Shown one piece after another: positions 25,698-34,766 of a DNA stretch of 64,000 nt (position 1 is the first letter of the stretch; each line of letters starts with the position of its first letter). A program made the translations under genes and the position numbers. The stretch spans positions 1 through 64,000 of the forward strand of contig NZ_JACJVP010000004.1 of NCBI RefSeq assembly GCF_014212125.1, in the 5' to 3' direction. This stretch comes from Cohnella nanjingensis (GTDB taxonomy: Bacteria > Bacillota > Bacilli > Paenibacillales > Paenibacillaceae). Under the pieces are notes generated by a model that worked only from the letters and a program-made list of their open reading frames with translations, was not told where the DNA came from and did not search any database.

Positions 25698-27178
25698 GTT
25701 ATGCCAATATCGATCCCCACCACGCCGATTGGCACATCCCCCTCGTCGCGGATCGGCATCGATACCGTCAGACACGGCTTCTTCGTGATCGCGGACAAAT
25801 ACACTTCCGAGACGAACGTCTCCCCCTCCATCGCCCGCCGCCACCATTCCCGGCCTCTGGCGTTGAGGAGACCCGCTTCCGGCTCGGAGTAGACGAACGA
25901 TCCGTCGCTCCGGTTGGACCAGATGGCCTCCATTCCGGCCGTCTCGCTCAGGCAGTTCCCAAGCACCTGCCGATGCGCCGCCTCGTTCAAGCCTCGAAGC
26001 GCCGGATCCGCAGCCAGCACAGCCAGCCGTTCCGTCCAGCGCCCCGTCTCCGCCTGTCCGGCGTCGGCCCAGATCTGTCCTCCCGCCTGCTGCACGGCGC
26101 CGATCAGCTCGTCCGCGGCATCCTTCAGCTCGGCCGACACGCGCCCGAGCTTCGCGGTCTCGCTGCGCTGCTGCCGATTCTGCGCGAGCGTATCGCCCAC
26201 GCTCTCGACCGTGATGCCGACCGTCTCGACGACTTCTTTCAGCAGCTCATTCGCAACTGCAGTTCGACCGGCCTGCTCGACAGCCGCATCAAGCGTCGTC
26301 GCCACCTGCCGGTCTACCTTCACGATATGGTCGAAAATCGAATCCATCCTCGCACGGCTCAGGCGCATCTCCTCCAGGCCGCGCGCGACCGAGCGCTTCT
26401 CCCGATCGACCGACGCGACCACCTCGAGAATGCCCGATTCGATCTCCCTGGCGATCGCCGACGACCGCTTGACCGCCTCGCCGCTCTGCTCCGCCAGCTT
26501 GCGGATCTCCTGAGCCACCACGGAGAATCCGCGGCCGAACTCTCCGGCATGCGCGGATTCGATGGCGGCGTTCAGCGAGAGCAGCGACGTCTGCGCGACG
26601 ATCTCTTGAATGATTGCGTTCATCTCGGCGATCTTCGTCGCCTGTACGCTTAAGCCTCGCACCCGCTCTTCCACGGTACCGTGCTGGAGAGACAGATCGC
26701 TCATGACCTCATCGGTTTGATGGAGCGATCGGCTCACTTCGCGCACGACTTCTTTGGCTTCGCGGCTCTGCTCGCTCATGCGCTCGGACGTGCCGCGGAT
26801 CTCCTCCGACGCGGCCGCTACCTCCTGCAAGGCGGAGAACGCCTGCTCCAACTGCTCGACGGCGGTACGGCTGTGGCTGCGCAAGCGCTCTTCCTGCACC
26901 GCGGAACGATCCGCGATCGCCTCGAGCTGCCCCATGCTCGAATCCACCTCGTCGACCGCCGCCCGGAGCCGGTCGGAGATGACGACGGCCTCCTCGACCA
27001 TGCGGCGGAGCTTGTCGCCTCCCGCCTCATCGGGTTGGACCGCCCCGGGTTCCCCCGCCGTCCGTTTCGCCTCTATCGGCGCTCCGGACTCCACGGCTGA
27101 CGGCCGCTCGTCCGCATCGGCGCCTACATGGCCGACAGGCTTGCTCCGATCCTGCATCCAACGTTGCCAAAAGGCCAT
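25685..27178 (-). CDS. soluble methyl-accepting chemotaxis protein with C-terminal Cache-like sensor
   Basis: ATG 27178 with GGGAGG 7 bases upstream gives 497 residues; an earlier GTG lacks a site. There are no membrane segments. The centre (about residues 100-330) is a long coiled coil with the conserved MCP tip ([26 protein letters not shown]). The C-terminal about 110 residues resemble a half Cache/PDC sensor ([52 protein letters not shown]). Usual MCPs have an N-terminal extracellular sensor; here the order is reversed and the protein is cytoplasmic, so it should sense an internal ligand. Confidence 0.82.
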   Translation of the reverse strand: MAFWQRWMQDRSKPVGHVGADADERPSAVESGAPIEAKRTAGEPGAVQPDEAGGDKLRRMVEEAVVISDRLRAAVDEVDSSMGQLEAIADRSAVQEERLRSHSRTAVEQLEQAFSALQEVAAASEEIRGTSERMSEQSREAKEVVREVSRSLHQTDEVMSDLSLQHGTVEERVRGLSVQATKIAEMNAIIQEIVAQTSLLSLNAAIESAHAGEFGRGFSVVAQEIRKLAEQSGEAVKRSSAIAREIESGILEVVASVDREKRSVARGLEEMRLSRARMDSIFDHIVKVDRQVATTLDAAVEQAGRTAVANELLKEVVETVGITVESVGDTLAQNRQQRSETAKLGRVSAELKDAADELIGAVQQAGGQIWADAGQAETGRWTERLAVLAADPALRGLNEAAHRQVLGNCLSETAGMEAIWSNRSDGSFVYSEPEAGLLNARGREWWRRAMEGETFVSEVYLSAITKKPCLTVSMPIRDEGDVPIGVVGIDIGITPQK

Positions 27179-27261
27179 TCGCGAAGCCTCCCGTCGTCGA
27201 CAATGCCTGCGCAAAATCGACATAATGTAAGAATTTCTCACATTATAACCCCGACTCGCGC

Positions 27262-27290
27262 AAAAAGAAAGAGGAACCTCTCGGTTCCTC
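27262..27290 (-). terminator. intrinsic terminator of the 39-codon gene
   Basis: GAGGAACC/GGTTCCTC with a 4-base loop is followed on the minus strand by TTTCTTTTT. Confidence 0.8.
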
Positions 27291-27347
27291 CGTTGCTCGC
27301 GTCATGTATCGTTACCTGCCGATAACCTTCGTAAAGCGGAAGGCAAG

Positions 27348-27467
27348 TTAACGACGAGGTGAAGATTTCTTCTGATGGTTGCTCGCGCCTTGATTCGGGT
27401 CCGCTGTCAATTCGGACGAGAGTTCGGCGTCGGCAGCGTTCGCCTTCTGCTTCTTGTTTTTGGCCAT
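27348..27467 (-). CDS. small hydrophilic 39-residue protein, SASP-like composition
   Basis: This gene is short enough to be missed by ORF callers. ATG 27467 has GGGGAGGTGA about 10 bases upstream, the TAA is at 27350-27348, and a good terminator follows 57 bases later. The product begins MAKNKKQKANAADAELSSEL and ends HQKKSSPRR: no hydrophobic segment, rich in Lys, Asn, Ala, Ser and Gln. Composition and a central AELSSELTADPNQ recall small acid-soluble spore proteins of the gamma type (FGTEFASETNAQ repeats), but the resemblance is too slight to name it. Divergence from neighbours and own signals argue that it is real. Confidence 0.6.
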   Translation of the reverse strand: MAKNKKQKANAADAELSSELTADPNQGASNHQKKSSPRR

Positions 27468-27517
27468 GGTGATGTGCTCACCTCCCCTGCCCTTAGGTTG
27501 GACAAGGGGAAATACGT

Positions 27518-28042
27518 TTATGTATGCGTGGAATCTTCCTGGGATTGCGCTTTGATCCTGGCCTTGCCCCGGTGAATGCGGGCTTTGACCGTACCGACCG
27601 GCACGTCGAGCGCGGCTGCGATCTCGTTGTCCTTAAACCCGTAATAAAATTTGTACAGCAGCAGCGTGCGCGTCTGGGGATCCAGTCTGCCCAGCAAATC
27701 GGACAGCTCCGCGAACATCTCCGGCTCGGGCATCGTGTACAATCCGACAGCGTAATCCTCGCAACTCTCGCACACCGTCTCCGCTCGGCGGGCACGGTTC
27801 GCATTGGAGGCCAGATTGGCCGCGATCGTCTTCGCCCATGGGATGATCTTGTTGCTCTCCCGCAAGGTGTCCATCTTCTCAAGAATGCGTACCCATGCTT
27901 CTTGAACGATATCGACCGCATCGTTCTTCTGGTGAAGCCTGTGTCGCGCGACCCGCAGCATCTGACGGTACATCTCCGTCATCAGTTCCTCTTCGATCGC
28001 GGGGTAGCCCGGATGCTCAGAGTCTCGAAGGGAGTTCGTCAT
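27518..28042 (-). CDS. ECF-type RNA polymerase sigma factor
   Basis: The product has about 174 residues from ATG 28042 (AAGGAG upstream; the GTG at 28054 overlaps that site). Sigma region 2 is YRQMLRVARHRLHQKNDAVDIVQEAWVRIL with the core-binding DIVQE, followed by IPWAKTIAANLASN. Region 4 is LLLYKFYYGFKDNEIAAALDVPVGTVKARIHRGKARIK. There is no anti-sigma gene adjacent, so control may be transcriptional; an inverted repeat sits between its -10 and ribosome binding site. Confidence 0.88.
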   Translation of the reverse strand: MTNSLRDSEHPGYPAIEEELMTEMYRQMLRVARHRLHQKNDAVDIVQEAWVRILEKMDTLRESNKIIPWAKTIAANLASNANRARRAETVCESCEDYAVGLYTMPEPEMFAELSDLLGRLDPQTRTLLLYKFYYGFKDNEIAAALDVPVGTVKARIHRGKARIKAQSQEDSTHT

Positions 28043-28063
28043 CCAAACGTTCACTCCTTGAGA

Positions 28064-28091
28064 GAATGCGTCTCAATACGCATTCATTGTA
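28064..28091 (-). promoter_or_regulatory. inverted repeat next to a -10 of the ECF sigma gene
   Basis: A TACAAT -10-like hexamer (28091-28086) is followed at once by GAATGCG-N8-CGCATTC (28085-28064), which ends just before the ribosome binding site. It could be an operator or an mRNA hairpin. No good -35 was found, consistent with a non-SigA or activator-dependent promoter. Confidence 0.4.
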
Positions 28092-28171
28092 GCATAGGAA
28101 AATCTGAAAAGATACGGGTTTACCATTAATTAGAAATTATTCGCTAATATTATCTAATTTATTTCATTATA

Positions 28172-28699
28172 CTACGAATCAAAAATCTTGGTAGAAAAAT
28201 CTTGCTGCGCGGCCACGACTTCGTTCATCGAATCCAGCATCGCTTCCGTAACCTTGCCTTTGCCCCAGCGAACGACCTGGACGCGGACCGTTTTTTTGCC
28301 CCATTCCTGGAATACTTGCCGCGTGGAAGGGAAGTACAAATCGATCTTTTTCCCTTTGATTCGGGAGCCGGTATCGGCTACGCAGCCATACCCGTATCCC
28401 GGAATGAACAGCACCGTGCCGAGCGGGAACACCTTGGGATCCGCCGCGATCGTCGACACTTTGCTCCGCCGGACTTTCACGCCGGATTTCGTAATGCCGT
28501 ACTGCGGATGTCCGGGCCGCTTGCCCGTCGATTCCACGCCGGCGGTATACCCGGTCGCCATGACGCTGACGACTTTGGGGGGCTTCTCGTTCGCTTCGTC
28601 GGCGGCCTCCGCCGCATCGTCGCCGGCTTGGAGCGAAACGAGCAGCAGAACGGCCACGACGACGAAGCGCATACGCGCATAAAAAAAACTTGCTGGCAT
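28172..28699 (-). CDS. secreted 3D-domain protein (YuiC/YocH-like)
   Basis: The product has 175 residues from ATG 28699, AGGAGG 10 bases upstream; the ATG at 28708 abuts that site. A signal peptide (residues about 10-30, [16 protein letters not shown]) precedes the 3D barrel: [61 protein letters not shown]. The three conserved aspartates are in AADP, VADTG and KIDLY. Family members are lytic-transglycosylase-like cell-wall proteins (stationary-phase or Rpf-like). Its start is buried in the terminator hairpin that follows thrS. Confidence 0.85.
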   Translation of the reverse strand: MPASFFYARMRFVVVAVLLLVSLQAGDDAAEAADEANEKPPKVVSVMATGYTAGVESTGKRPGHPQYGITKSGVKVRRSKVSTIAADPKVFPLGTVLFIPGYGYGCVADTGSRIKGKKIDLYFPSTRQVFQEWGKKTVRVQVVRWGKGKVTEAMLDSMNEVVAAQQDFSTKIFDS

Positions 28700-28743
28700 G
28701 GGATGCATTCCTCCTACACGTGAGGGTGTCCAATGCCAGCAAG
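28681..28743 (-). terminator. terminator after thrS overlapping the next gene's start
   Basis: Minus-strand CTTGCTGGCAT (28743-28733) pairs perfectly over 11 bases with ATGCCAGCAAG (28699-28689), followed by eight T (28688-28681). The 33-base loop contains the AGGAGG of the 3D-domain gene, and the second arm contains its ATG. Confidence 0.85.
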
Positions 28744-28748
28744 CTTTA

Positions 28749-30689
28749 TTAATCGATGCGCTTCTTCGCGATCTCTTCCGTCACGCGGGCGATGAATTCC
28801 TGCGCCGGCACCGCGCCGAGATCGCCTTCGCCGCGTCTGCGGACGGAGACGGTGCCGTTCGCCGCTTCGTTCTCGCCGACGACGAGCATATAAGGCACCT
28901 TCTCGAGCTGCGCCTCGCGGATTTTGTAGCCGAGCTTCTCGTTGCGCAGGTCGGCTTCGACGCGTACGCCGGCCTCCTGCAGCTTGTCGGCCAACTCGCG
29001 CGCATAGGACTCGTAGGCCACGCTGACGGGCAGGATCTTCGCCTGTACCGGCGACAGCCAGACCGGGAGCGCGCCCGCGAAGTTCTCGAGCAGGAAGGCG
29101 GTCATGCGCTCCATCGTGCTGATGATGCCGCGGTGAATGACGACCGGACGATGCTTCTTGCCGTCGTCGCCGACGTATTCCAGCTCGAACCGCTCCGGCA
29201 GCAGCACGTCCAGCTGGGCGGTCGACAGCGTCTCTTCTTTGCCGAGCGCCGTCTTCACTTGCACGTCGAGCTTCGGACCGTAGAACGCGGCTTCGCCCTC
29301 GGCTTCGAAGTACGGCAGGCCCAGCTCTTCGACGACTTCGCGCAGCATGCGCTGCGAAGTCTCCCACATGTGGTCGTCCGGCCAGTACTTCTCTTTGTCC
29401 TGCGGGTCGCGGTAAGACAGCCGGAAGCGGTATTCCTTGATGCCGAAGTCTTCGTATACGCGCTGGATCAGCTGCACGACGCGGGTGAACTCTTCCTTGA
29501 TCTGATCCAGCCGGCAGAAGATGTGCGAATCGTTCAGCGTCATGGCCCGGACGCGATGCAGGCCGGTCAAGGCGCCCGACATCTCGTAGCGGTGCATCAT
29601 GCCGAGCTCGGCGATCCGGATCGGCAGGTCGCGGTAGCTGCGCATCTCGCTCTTGTACACCATCATGTGGTGCGGACAGTTCATCGGGCGAAGGACGAGC
29701 TCCTCGTCATCGAACGCCATCGGCGGGAACATGTCTTCTTGGTAATGCTCCCAGTGGCCGGACGTCTTGTAGAGCTCCACATTGGCGAGCACCGGGGTGT
29801 ATACGTGCTGGTAGCCCAGCTTCTCTTCGAGATCGACGATGTAGCGCTCGAGCGTGCGGCGGACTTTGGCCCCGTTCGGCAGCCAGATCGGGAGACCTTG
29901 GCCGACCTCTCGGGAGAAGGTGAACATGCCCAGCTCTTTGCCCAGCTTGCGGTGGTCGCGCTTCTTCGCTTCCTCGAGGAAATGCAGATGTTCGTCCAAT
30001 TGCGCCTTCTTCGCGAACGCGGTGCCGTAGATGCGCTGCAGCATCTTGTTCTTGCTGTCTCCGCGCCAGTAAGCTCCCGCTACGCTCAGCAGCTTGAACG
30101 ATTTGATGCGGCCGGTGGACGGCAGATGCGGCCCGCGGCAAAGATCGAAGAATTCGCCCTGGTCGTAGATGGTGATCTCGGCGTCTTCCGGGAGCGACTG
30201 GATCAGGTCCAGCTTCAGCGGGTCGCCCAGCTCCTCGTAGATGCGAATTGCTTCTTCCCGGCTTACGACGCGACGGACGATCGGCAGATCTTCTTTGACG
30301 ATCTTCTCCATCTCGCGCTCGATGTTCGCGAGATCGTCCGGGGTAATGGACTGCTCCATGTCGATATCGTAGTAGAAGCCGTCCTCGATGACCGGCCCGA
30401 TACCGAGCTTGACGGCCGCATTGCCGTAAAGGCGCTTGATCGCTTGGGCCATCAAGTGGGCGGTGCTATGGCGCATCACTTCAAGGCCGTCCGCGGAGTC
30501 GAGCGTGACGATCTCGATGGCGGCTTGGTCTTGGATCGGCGCGTTCAGGTCGACGACCTTGCCGTTGATCTTGCCGGCCACGGCGTTCTTCTTGAGGCCG
30601 GAGCTAATGGAGCCTGCGACGTCTTCGACGGTCGCGCCCGCTTCGTATTCGCGGACGGCCCCGTCGGGAAGCTTGATTTGTACGGACAT
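28749..30689 (-). CDS. thrS: threonyl-tRNA synthetase
   Basis: The 646-residue class II synthetase has the standard order: N-terminal TGS domain ([18 protein letters not shown]), the second additional/editing domain with the zinc-type motif ([11 protein letters not shown] and later [10 protein letters not shown]), and the catalytic core with motif 2 (FRLSYRD region), [20 protein letters not shown], motif 3 ([17 protein letters not shown]) and the anticodon-binding domain. TAGGAGGA precedes ATG 30689. It is regulated by the T-box leader upstream and perhaps by a second RNA element between the T-box and the gene. ytxC lies upstream, as in Bacillus. Confidence 0.97.
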   Translation of the reverse strand: MSVQIKLPDGAVREYEAGATVEDVAGSISSGLKKNAVAGKINGKVVDLNAPIQDQAAIEIVTLDSADGLEVMRHSTAHLMAQAIKRLYGNAAVKLGIGPVIEDGFYYDIDMEQSITPDDLANIEREMEKIVKEDLPIVRRVVSREEAIRIYEELGDPLKLDLIQSLPEDAEITIYDQGEFFDLCRGPHLPSTGRIKSFKLLSVAGAYWRGDSKNKMLQRIYGTAFAKKAQLDEHLHFLEEAKKRDHRKLGKELGMFTFSREVGQGLPIWLPNGAKVRRTLERYIVDLEEKLGYQHVYTPVLANVELYKTSGHWEHYQEDMFPPMAFDDEELVLRPMNCPHHMMVYKSEMRSYRDLPIRIAELGMMHRYEMSGALTGLHRVRAMTLNDSHIFCRLDQIKEEFTRVVQLIQRVYEDFGIKEYRFRLSYRDPQDKEKYWPDDHMWETSQRMLREVVEELGLPYFEAEGEAAFYGPKLDVQVKTALGKEETLSTAQLDVLLPERFELEYVGDDGKKHRPVVIHRGIISTMERMTAFLLENFAGALPVWLSPVQAKILPVSVAYESYARELADKLQEAGVRVEADLRNEKLGYKIREAQLEKVPYMLVVGENEAANGTVSVRRRGEGDLGAVPAQEFIARVTEEIAKKRID

Positions 30690-30721
30690 TTCTTTCTCCT
30701 CCTAAGCGTCAAGTCGGGTAA

Positions 30722-30842
30722 GCCGCAGTTTTTCCGCCTTTATTCTTTTCCGGCCGCTGTTCAAATCCGGGAAAGCTTGTAAATAACTACGCGATGTAGC
30801 TTCCCGGCCTTGAAAGGCGGACGTAAACTTCTCCGGAGAATA
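30722..30842 (-). ncRNA. candidate structured RNA, copy A, in the thrS leader
   Basis: On the plus-strand coordinates, conserved blocks TCCGGCCGCTGTTC (30749-30762) and GAAAGGCGGACGT (30812-30824) with CTCCGGAGAA (30831-30840) flank a variable hairpin (30767-30777 with 30798-30807). An outer helix (TTTATTCT with AGAATAAA) closes it, and CCGC/GCGG pair inside. The same blocks recur at 38628-38735 with different but still pairing helices. It lies between the T-box terminator and the thrS ribosome binding site, on the strand of thrS. Confidence 0.6.
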
Positions 30843-30920
30843 AAAGCTGCCGAACCGCTCTGCCCTTTTTTTGCGAACAACAATCATCAAAACGAAACGA
30901 TCGGGGACAAGCAAGAACGC

Positions 30921-31203
30921 AAAAAACGCCCGTCCCCGGAAAGGGACGAGCGCTCGTTAAGGTTAGCGTCGTGGTTCCACCCTTGTTCAACCGCTCCGCC
31001 GCGAAGGCGAGGCCGGTTCTCTAGGCATGAGTAACGGTCATGACCCGGCAGCGCATAATGACGCGGCGAATGCGATTCGCGCGTGTTCCGCTCTGCAGCT
31101 CGAAAGGGGTCGATGTCAAGCGGTACCGGAAGGAACTTGCAGCCAAGGTTCCTCTCTCTGGGCCGTCCGTCACAGGACATCGTTGTCTTTTTCGTCGCCG
31201 ATA
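30921..31203 (-). ncRNA. T-box leader of thrS (threonine-specific)
   Basis: The minus strand shows the T-box signature AAGGGTGGAACCACG (30983-30969), Stem I hallmarks including AGAGAG, and a candidate specifier triplet ACC (Thr) at 31124-31122 within GGTACCG. A terminator hairpin (30954-30927) is followed by TTTTTT (30926-30921). Uncharged tRNA-Thr should stabilise the antiterminator and allow thrS transcription. Confidence 0.92.
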
Positions 31204-31209
31204 CCGGAA

Positions 31210-31239
31210 ATTATACGCGCTCATGCGCCGAGAAGTCAA
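31210..31239 (-). promoter_or_regulatory. SigA promoter of the thrS T-box transcript
   Basis: Minus-strand TTGACT (31239-31234) and TATAAT (31215-31210) with an 18-base spacer, just after the ytxC stop codon. Confidence 0.75.
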
Positions 31240-31274
31240 GCATATACGCGCTCAAACGCGGATAAGTCAAGCCA

Positions 31275-32162
31275 TTAGACTTTGGGCATGACGGTGCAGA
31301 CCGCCCGCTCGCCGAAGATCCCCATCAGCGTCCGGATCACCTGCGCATCCGGTTCGGGCGTGTGGATGTACAGATGCCGAGGAGAAACCGCCAGCAGCCG
31401 GCTGACCAACATGCTCTCCTCTTCCTGGTCGTCCTCTTCGGGGCCGGCGTCGGCCCGCCGGAGACCGTCAGGGTCGTGTTCCCGCTCCAGCGGGCGCATC
31501 TTCTCGTCGAGCAGTTGGAACGCATGCCCTCCGCCATGCAGCACATGCACCGCTTGCACGCGGACCTCCTGCCATTCGACCATCGTCTGGAGCAAGGACA
31601 TGAACTCCTGATATTGCCGTTCCATCAACCGTTCCTCGACAGCCGTCTCCGCCGCTTCGCAGATCTCCGCCTCGTAATCGCGCATGCGGAACCGGATGAA
31701 GCCGTCGATGTTGAGCCGCCCGTTGGAGACCAGGAAAGCGCCGAAGCGCTGGCCGAGCTTCTTCACCCGGTTCTCCCGGCCGCGCCCGACCGCGAACGAC
31801 GTTCCTTCGGGCCATTCCGTCGGCTCTCCGTCGAGCAGCGCGATGGCTTCGGAGACGAGCACATCCGCCTCGACCGCTTCGCGGATGCCGAATTTCCGTT
31901 GAAAATGCCGCCTGAGCATCAGCGGTTCCTTCTCCGAGACGAGGAACTCCGCCACGACGGCGCCCGTCTTGTCGCAAAATTCCTTGCGACCGCGTTCGAT
32001 CGTCATGCGGCATTGAATGCCGGAGCGGTCGGCCAGCAGCGCCCACGGTCCCTTGCCGCTCCATCCGGTCAACCCGGGGAACGCTTGATTCAGCATCGTT
32101 TCAAGCCGTTCGCGCGAGGAAGTGTCGCCTTGCGTTTCGATGATCCACTCGTCTGCCTGCAT
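31275..32162 (-). CDS. ytxC: YtxC-like sporulation protein
   Basis: The 295-residue soluble protein ends VIRTLMGIFGERAVCTVMPKV, with a middle FIRFRMRDYEAEICEAAETAVEE typical of YtxC. Position supports the call: in Bacillus ytxC lies directly upstream of thrS. The molecular function is unknown. GGGGGTGA precedes ATG 32162. Confidence 0.82.
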   Translation of the reverse strand: MQADEWIIETQGDTSSRERLETMLNQAFPGLTGWSGKGPWALLADRSGIQCRMTIERGRKEFCDKTGAVVAEFLVSEKEPLMLRRHFQRKFGIREAVEADVLVSEAIALLDGEPTEWPEGTSFAVGRGRENRVKKLGQRFGAFLVSNGRLNIDGFIRFRMRDYEAEICEAAETAVEERLMERQYQEFMSLLQTMVEWQEVRVQAVHVLHGGGHAFQLLDEKMRPLEREHDPDGLRRADAGPEEDDQEEESMLVSRLLAVSPRHLYIHTPEPDAQVIRTLMGIFGERAVCTVMPKV

Positions 32163-32320
32163 CGGCTCACCCCCGAAGTCCCTTGTTCTAATCTATATGG
32201 TGACCGAAAAGGGGATATACGATTGCCAAACGGGTATGGTATATTTTATTAAAAAGCCCGGACGTCTCGATCCATTCGTCCCACTACCGTTTAGGCCTTT
32301 CAAGACGAGAGGAAATGAAG

Positions 32321-33433
32321 ATGGTCTTCCCTTCCATGGAATTGAATCAACGACGTTGGAATCGCCTTCTGCTGAACGGTTTTTGGAGCGTTTTGCTGCT
32401 CAGCGCGCTGGTCGAGTGTCTGTATCTGGCGTCCACGACCGTGCGGACGTTCTCGTTTGTCTGGCTGTTCGTCATTCGCCCCAGCGCCTTGCTCGCGCTG
32501 ATCATCGGAGCGGCCGAAGCCGGCGTTCGGCGGCTGCCCCGCTTCCACGATTACTTGCTCATTTCCGCCTCGACTTTGATCGCCGTTACGATTACCGGCG
32601 TTCACGCGAACTTACCCTACCTTCCCTTTTCCTTATTATTTCCGATTTTGGTCAGCACCTTTTATTTTCAATTAAAGAAGCTGCTCTTCGCCCTCATTTG
32701 CTCGCTAAGCGGCATGATCTTTCTCTACCTGTTCGTCAGGACGCTTCAGAAAGCGCTCTCCGCCATGGATATCGTCACCGTCTCGCTATTCATGACGGCC
32801 TATAGCGCCATCGCGGTCGGCGTGCTGATGCGGGGGCGCGAAATCCTTCGCCACCTTCGTTCCTCCTACGAGAAGCACCAGGAGCTCCTCGTCCATACGA
32901 TCGTGATGGACAAGCTGGCGAAGACGGATGCCCTGACGGAAACCTACAACCATATGGCTTTTCACGAATATCTGGCCCGGTTGACGGAGCAGGCCGAGCA
33001 CGGTCTTCCGCTGCATCTGGCGATCATGGATATCGACAGCTTCAAGTCGGTGAACGACACGTTCGGGCACCGCGCCGGCGACGAGGTGCTGCGTACGGTG
33101 GCGGGCATCGTCCGCTCGCTCGCGAGCGAATCCGACGTCGTCGCGCGGTACGGCGGCGAGGAGATCGCGGTTCTGTTCACGGAAAAGACGCTCGTGGAGA
33201 CGTATGAGACGGTGGAGTCTATTCGGGCGTCGATCGCCAGCTCCGGCCACGCGGCGCTCGACGGCCGCTCGGTCACGATCAGCATCGGCCTCGCCGCCTA
33301 TGTCGAGGAGATGGACAAGGAAGCGCTCTTCCGAAGCGCGGACATGGCGCTCTATCAGGCGAAGCACGCGGGCAAGAACCGGACGGTCGTCGCCTCGCTG
33401 ACCGCCGCCGCGACAAAAAGCAGCCCCGCGTAG
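32321..33433 (+). CDS. membrane-bound diguanylate cyclase
   Basis: ATG 32321 is preferred because AGAGG lies 8 bases upstream; this gives 370 residues. Five or six membrane segments (about residues 20-190) act as a compact sensor. The C-terminal GGDEF domain shows DALTETYNHMAFHEYL, MDIDSFKSVNDTFGH and the active site RYGGEEIAVLF (GGEEI, with the catalytic acidic pair kept). c-di-GMP synthesis from two GTP is expected. No RxxD inhibitory site is evident before the active loop. It faces the EAL gene two genes away. Confidence 0.88.
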   Translation: MVFPSMELNQRRWNRLLLNGFWSVLLLSALVECLYLASTTVRTFSFVWLFVIRPSALLALIIGAAEAGVRRLPRFHDYLLISASTLIAVTITGVHANLPYLPFSLLFPILVSTFYFQLKKLLFALICSLSGMIFLYLFVRTLQKALSAMDIVTVSLFMTAYSAIAVGVLMRGREILRHLRSSYEKHQELLVHTIVMDKLAKTDALTETYNHMAFHEYLARLTEQAEHGLPLHLAIMDIDSFKSVNDTFGHRAGDEVLRTVAGIVRSLASESDVVARYGGEEIAVLFTEKTLVETYETVESIRASIASSGHAALDGRSVTISIGLAAYVEEMDKEALFRSADMALYQAKHAGKNRTVVASLTAAATKSSPA

Positions 33434-33444
33434 GGGCTGCTTTT
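33416..33444. terminator. bidirectional terminator overlapping the cyclase stop
   Basis: AAAAGCAGCCCC/GGGGCTGCTTTT with a 5-base loop; the stop codon lies in the loop region. It also serves the convergent mqnC gene. Confidence 0.9.
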
Positions 33445-33487
33445 CTCTGGACCGCTATTTCCTCGAAGGATCGGGAATGAACGAATA

Positions 33488-34624
33488 TCAGTTCTGCATC
33501 ACGAAGTCTCGCGTCACGTTCTCGTTGTCGTGATAGACCTTCAGGATCTCGTACTTCGTATTGCGCTGAGCCGGAATCTTGCCCGCTTCGCGAATCAGCT
33601 TCAAGATCAGCTCGATATTGACCTTGTGCGTCGTGCCCGCCGCCGAGACGACGTTCTCCTCCATCATCGTGCTGCCGAAGTCGTTGCAGCCGTAGCTGAG
33701 CGACAGCTTGCCGATCTCCGGTCCCATCGTCACCCAGGATGACTGGAAGTTATCGATGTTGTCGAGCGCGATCCGGCCGATGGCGAGCGTCTTCAAGTAC
33801 TCTTCCGGCGTCGCCTTCTCCCGCTTCATGTTCGTGTTGTCCGGCTGGAACGTCCAAGGGATGAACGCGAGGAAGCCCTTCGAAGGGTATCCGTTCCGAA
33901 TGCACTCGTCCTGCGCCTCGCGAACCCGCAGCATGTGCAGCGCCCGCTCCTCCATCGACTCGCCGAAGCCGATGACCATCGTGGCCGTCGTGTTCATGCC
34001 GATGCGATGGGCGGTCTTCATGACGTCCATCCAATCCGTCCAGGAACCCTTCAGCCGGCTGATCTTCTTGCGCGTACGGTCGTCCAGAATCTCCGCGCCG
34101 CCGCCGGGCAGCGAGTCGAGGCCCGCTTCGTGGATCTGGCGGATGACTTCCTCCAGCGAGAGGCCGTCCGACACTTCCTTCATCTTGTGGATCTCCGCCG
34201 GGGAGAACGAATGCATCGTGATGTCCGGGAACCGCGCCTTAATCTTGCGCAGCAGGTCCAGATAATAGCTGAACGGCAGATTCGGATTCGTGCCGCCCTG
34301 CATCAGAATCTCGGTGCCGCCGACGTCCGCGGTCTCCTGAATCTTCTGCAGGATCGTCTCGTCCGGCAGCACGTAGCCTTGATCGGAACCCGGCGCGCGG
34401 TAGAACGCGCAGAACCGGCAGTACACGTCGCAGATATTCGTATAGTTCACGTTGCGCCCGACCACGAACGTCGTGATCGGATCGGGGTGGCGCTGCAGCA
34501 TCAGACGGTTCGCCGCGTCCCCCATCTTCTCGATCTCATCCGATTCAAACAGGGTGATTATATCTTCCAGCTCCAGCCGTTCGCCGTTAAGCGAACGCGC
34601 CAGGATGGCGTCCACTGCGCTCAT
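33488..34624 (-). CDS. mqnC: cyclic dehypoxanthinylfutalosine synthase
   Basis: The 378-residue radical SAM enzyme has the cluster motif CDVYCRFCAF (CxxxCxxC). It shows MqnC landmarks TTFVVGRNVNYTN, ILMQGGTNPNLP, MHSFSPAEI, GLDSLPGGGAEIL, GFLAFIPWTFQPDNT and GANDFG-like CNDFGSTMMEENVVSAAG. It cyclises dehypoxanthinylfutalosine in the futalosine menaquinone pathway. AAGGAGG precedes the ATG. The other mqn genes are not adjacent, so the pathway is scattered in this genome. B. subtilis uses the classical Men route instead. Confidence 0.9.
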   Translation of the reverse strand: MSAVDAILARSLNGERLELEDIITLFESDEIEKMGDAANRLMLQRHPDPITTFVVGRNVNYTNICDVYCRFCAFYRAPGSDQGYVLPDETILQKIQETADVGGTEILMQGGTNPNLPFSYYLDLLRKIKARFPDITMHSFSPAEIHKMKEVSDGLSLEEVIRQIHEAGLDSLPGGGAEILDDRTRKKISRLKGSWTDWMDVMKTAHRIGMNTTATMVIGFGESMEERALHMLRVREAQDECIRNGYPSKGFLAFIPWTFQPDNTNMKREKATPEEYLKTLAIGRIALDNIDNFQSSWVTMGPEIGKLSLSYGCNDFGSTMMEENVVSAAGTTHKVNIELILKLIREAGKIPAQRNTKYEILKVYHDNENVTRDFVMQN

Positions 34625-34731
34625 CTCGCCAGCCTCCTTCTCATGCTTCTCTATGGGATTATTGTAGCGGAGTTCCAGTTCCTTGTCATCCGAAGGCCGT
34701 TTGACAGTTTTGTGAAAAAATTCACGACAAA

Positions 34732-34756
34732 ACGAAAAGAAAAGCCGCGGGGCTTT
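34732..34756 (-). terminator. intrinsic terminator of the EAL gene
   Basis: AAAGCC/GGCTTT with a 4-base loop, preceded by a second inverted repeat (TTAAGGC..GCCTTAA), then TTCTTTTC on the minus strand. Confidence 0.6.
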
Positions 34757-34766
34757 AAGGCAGGCC

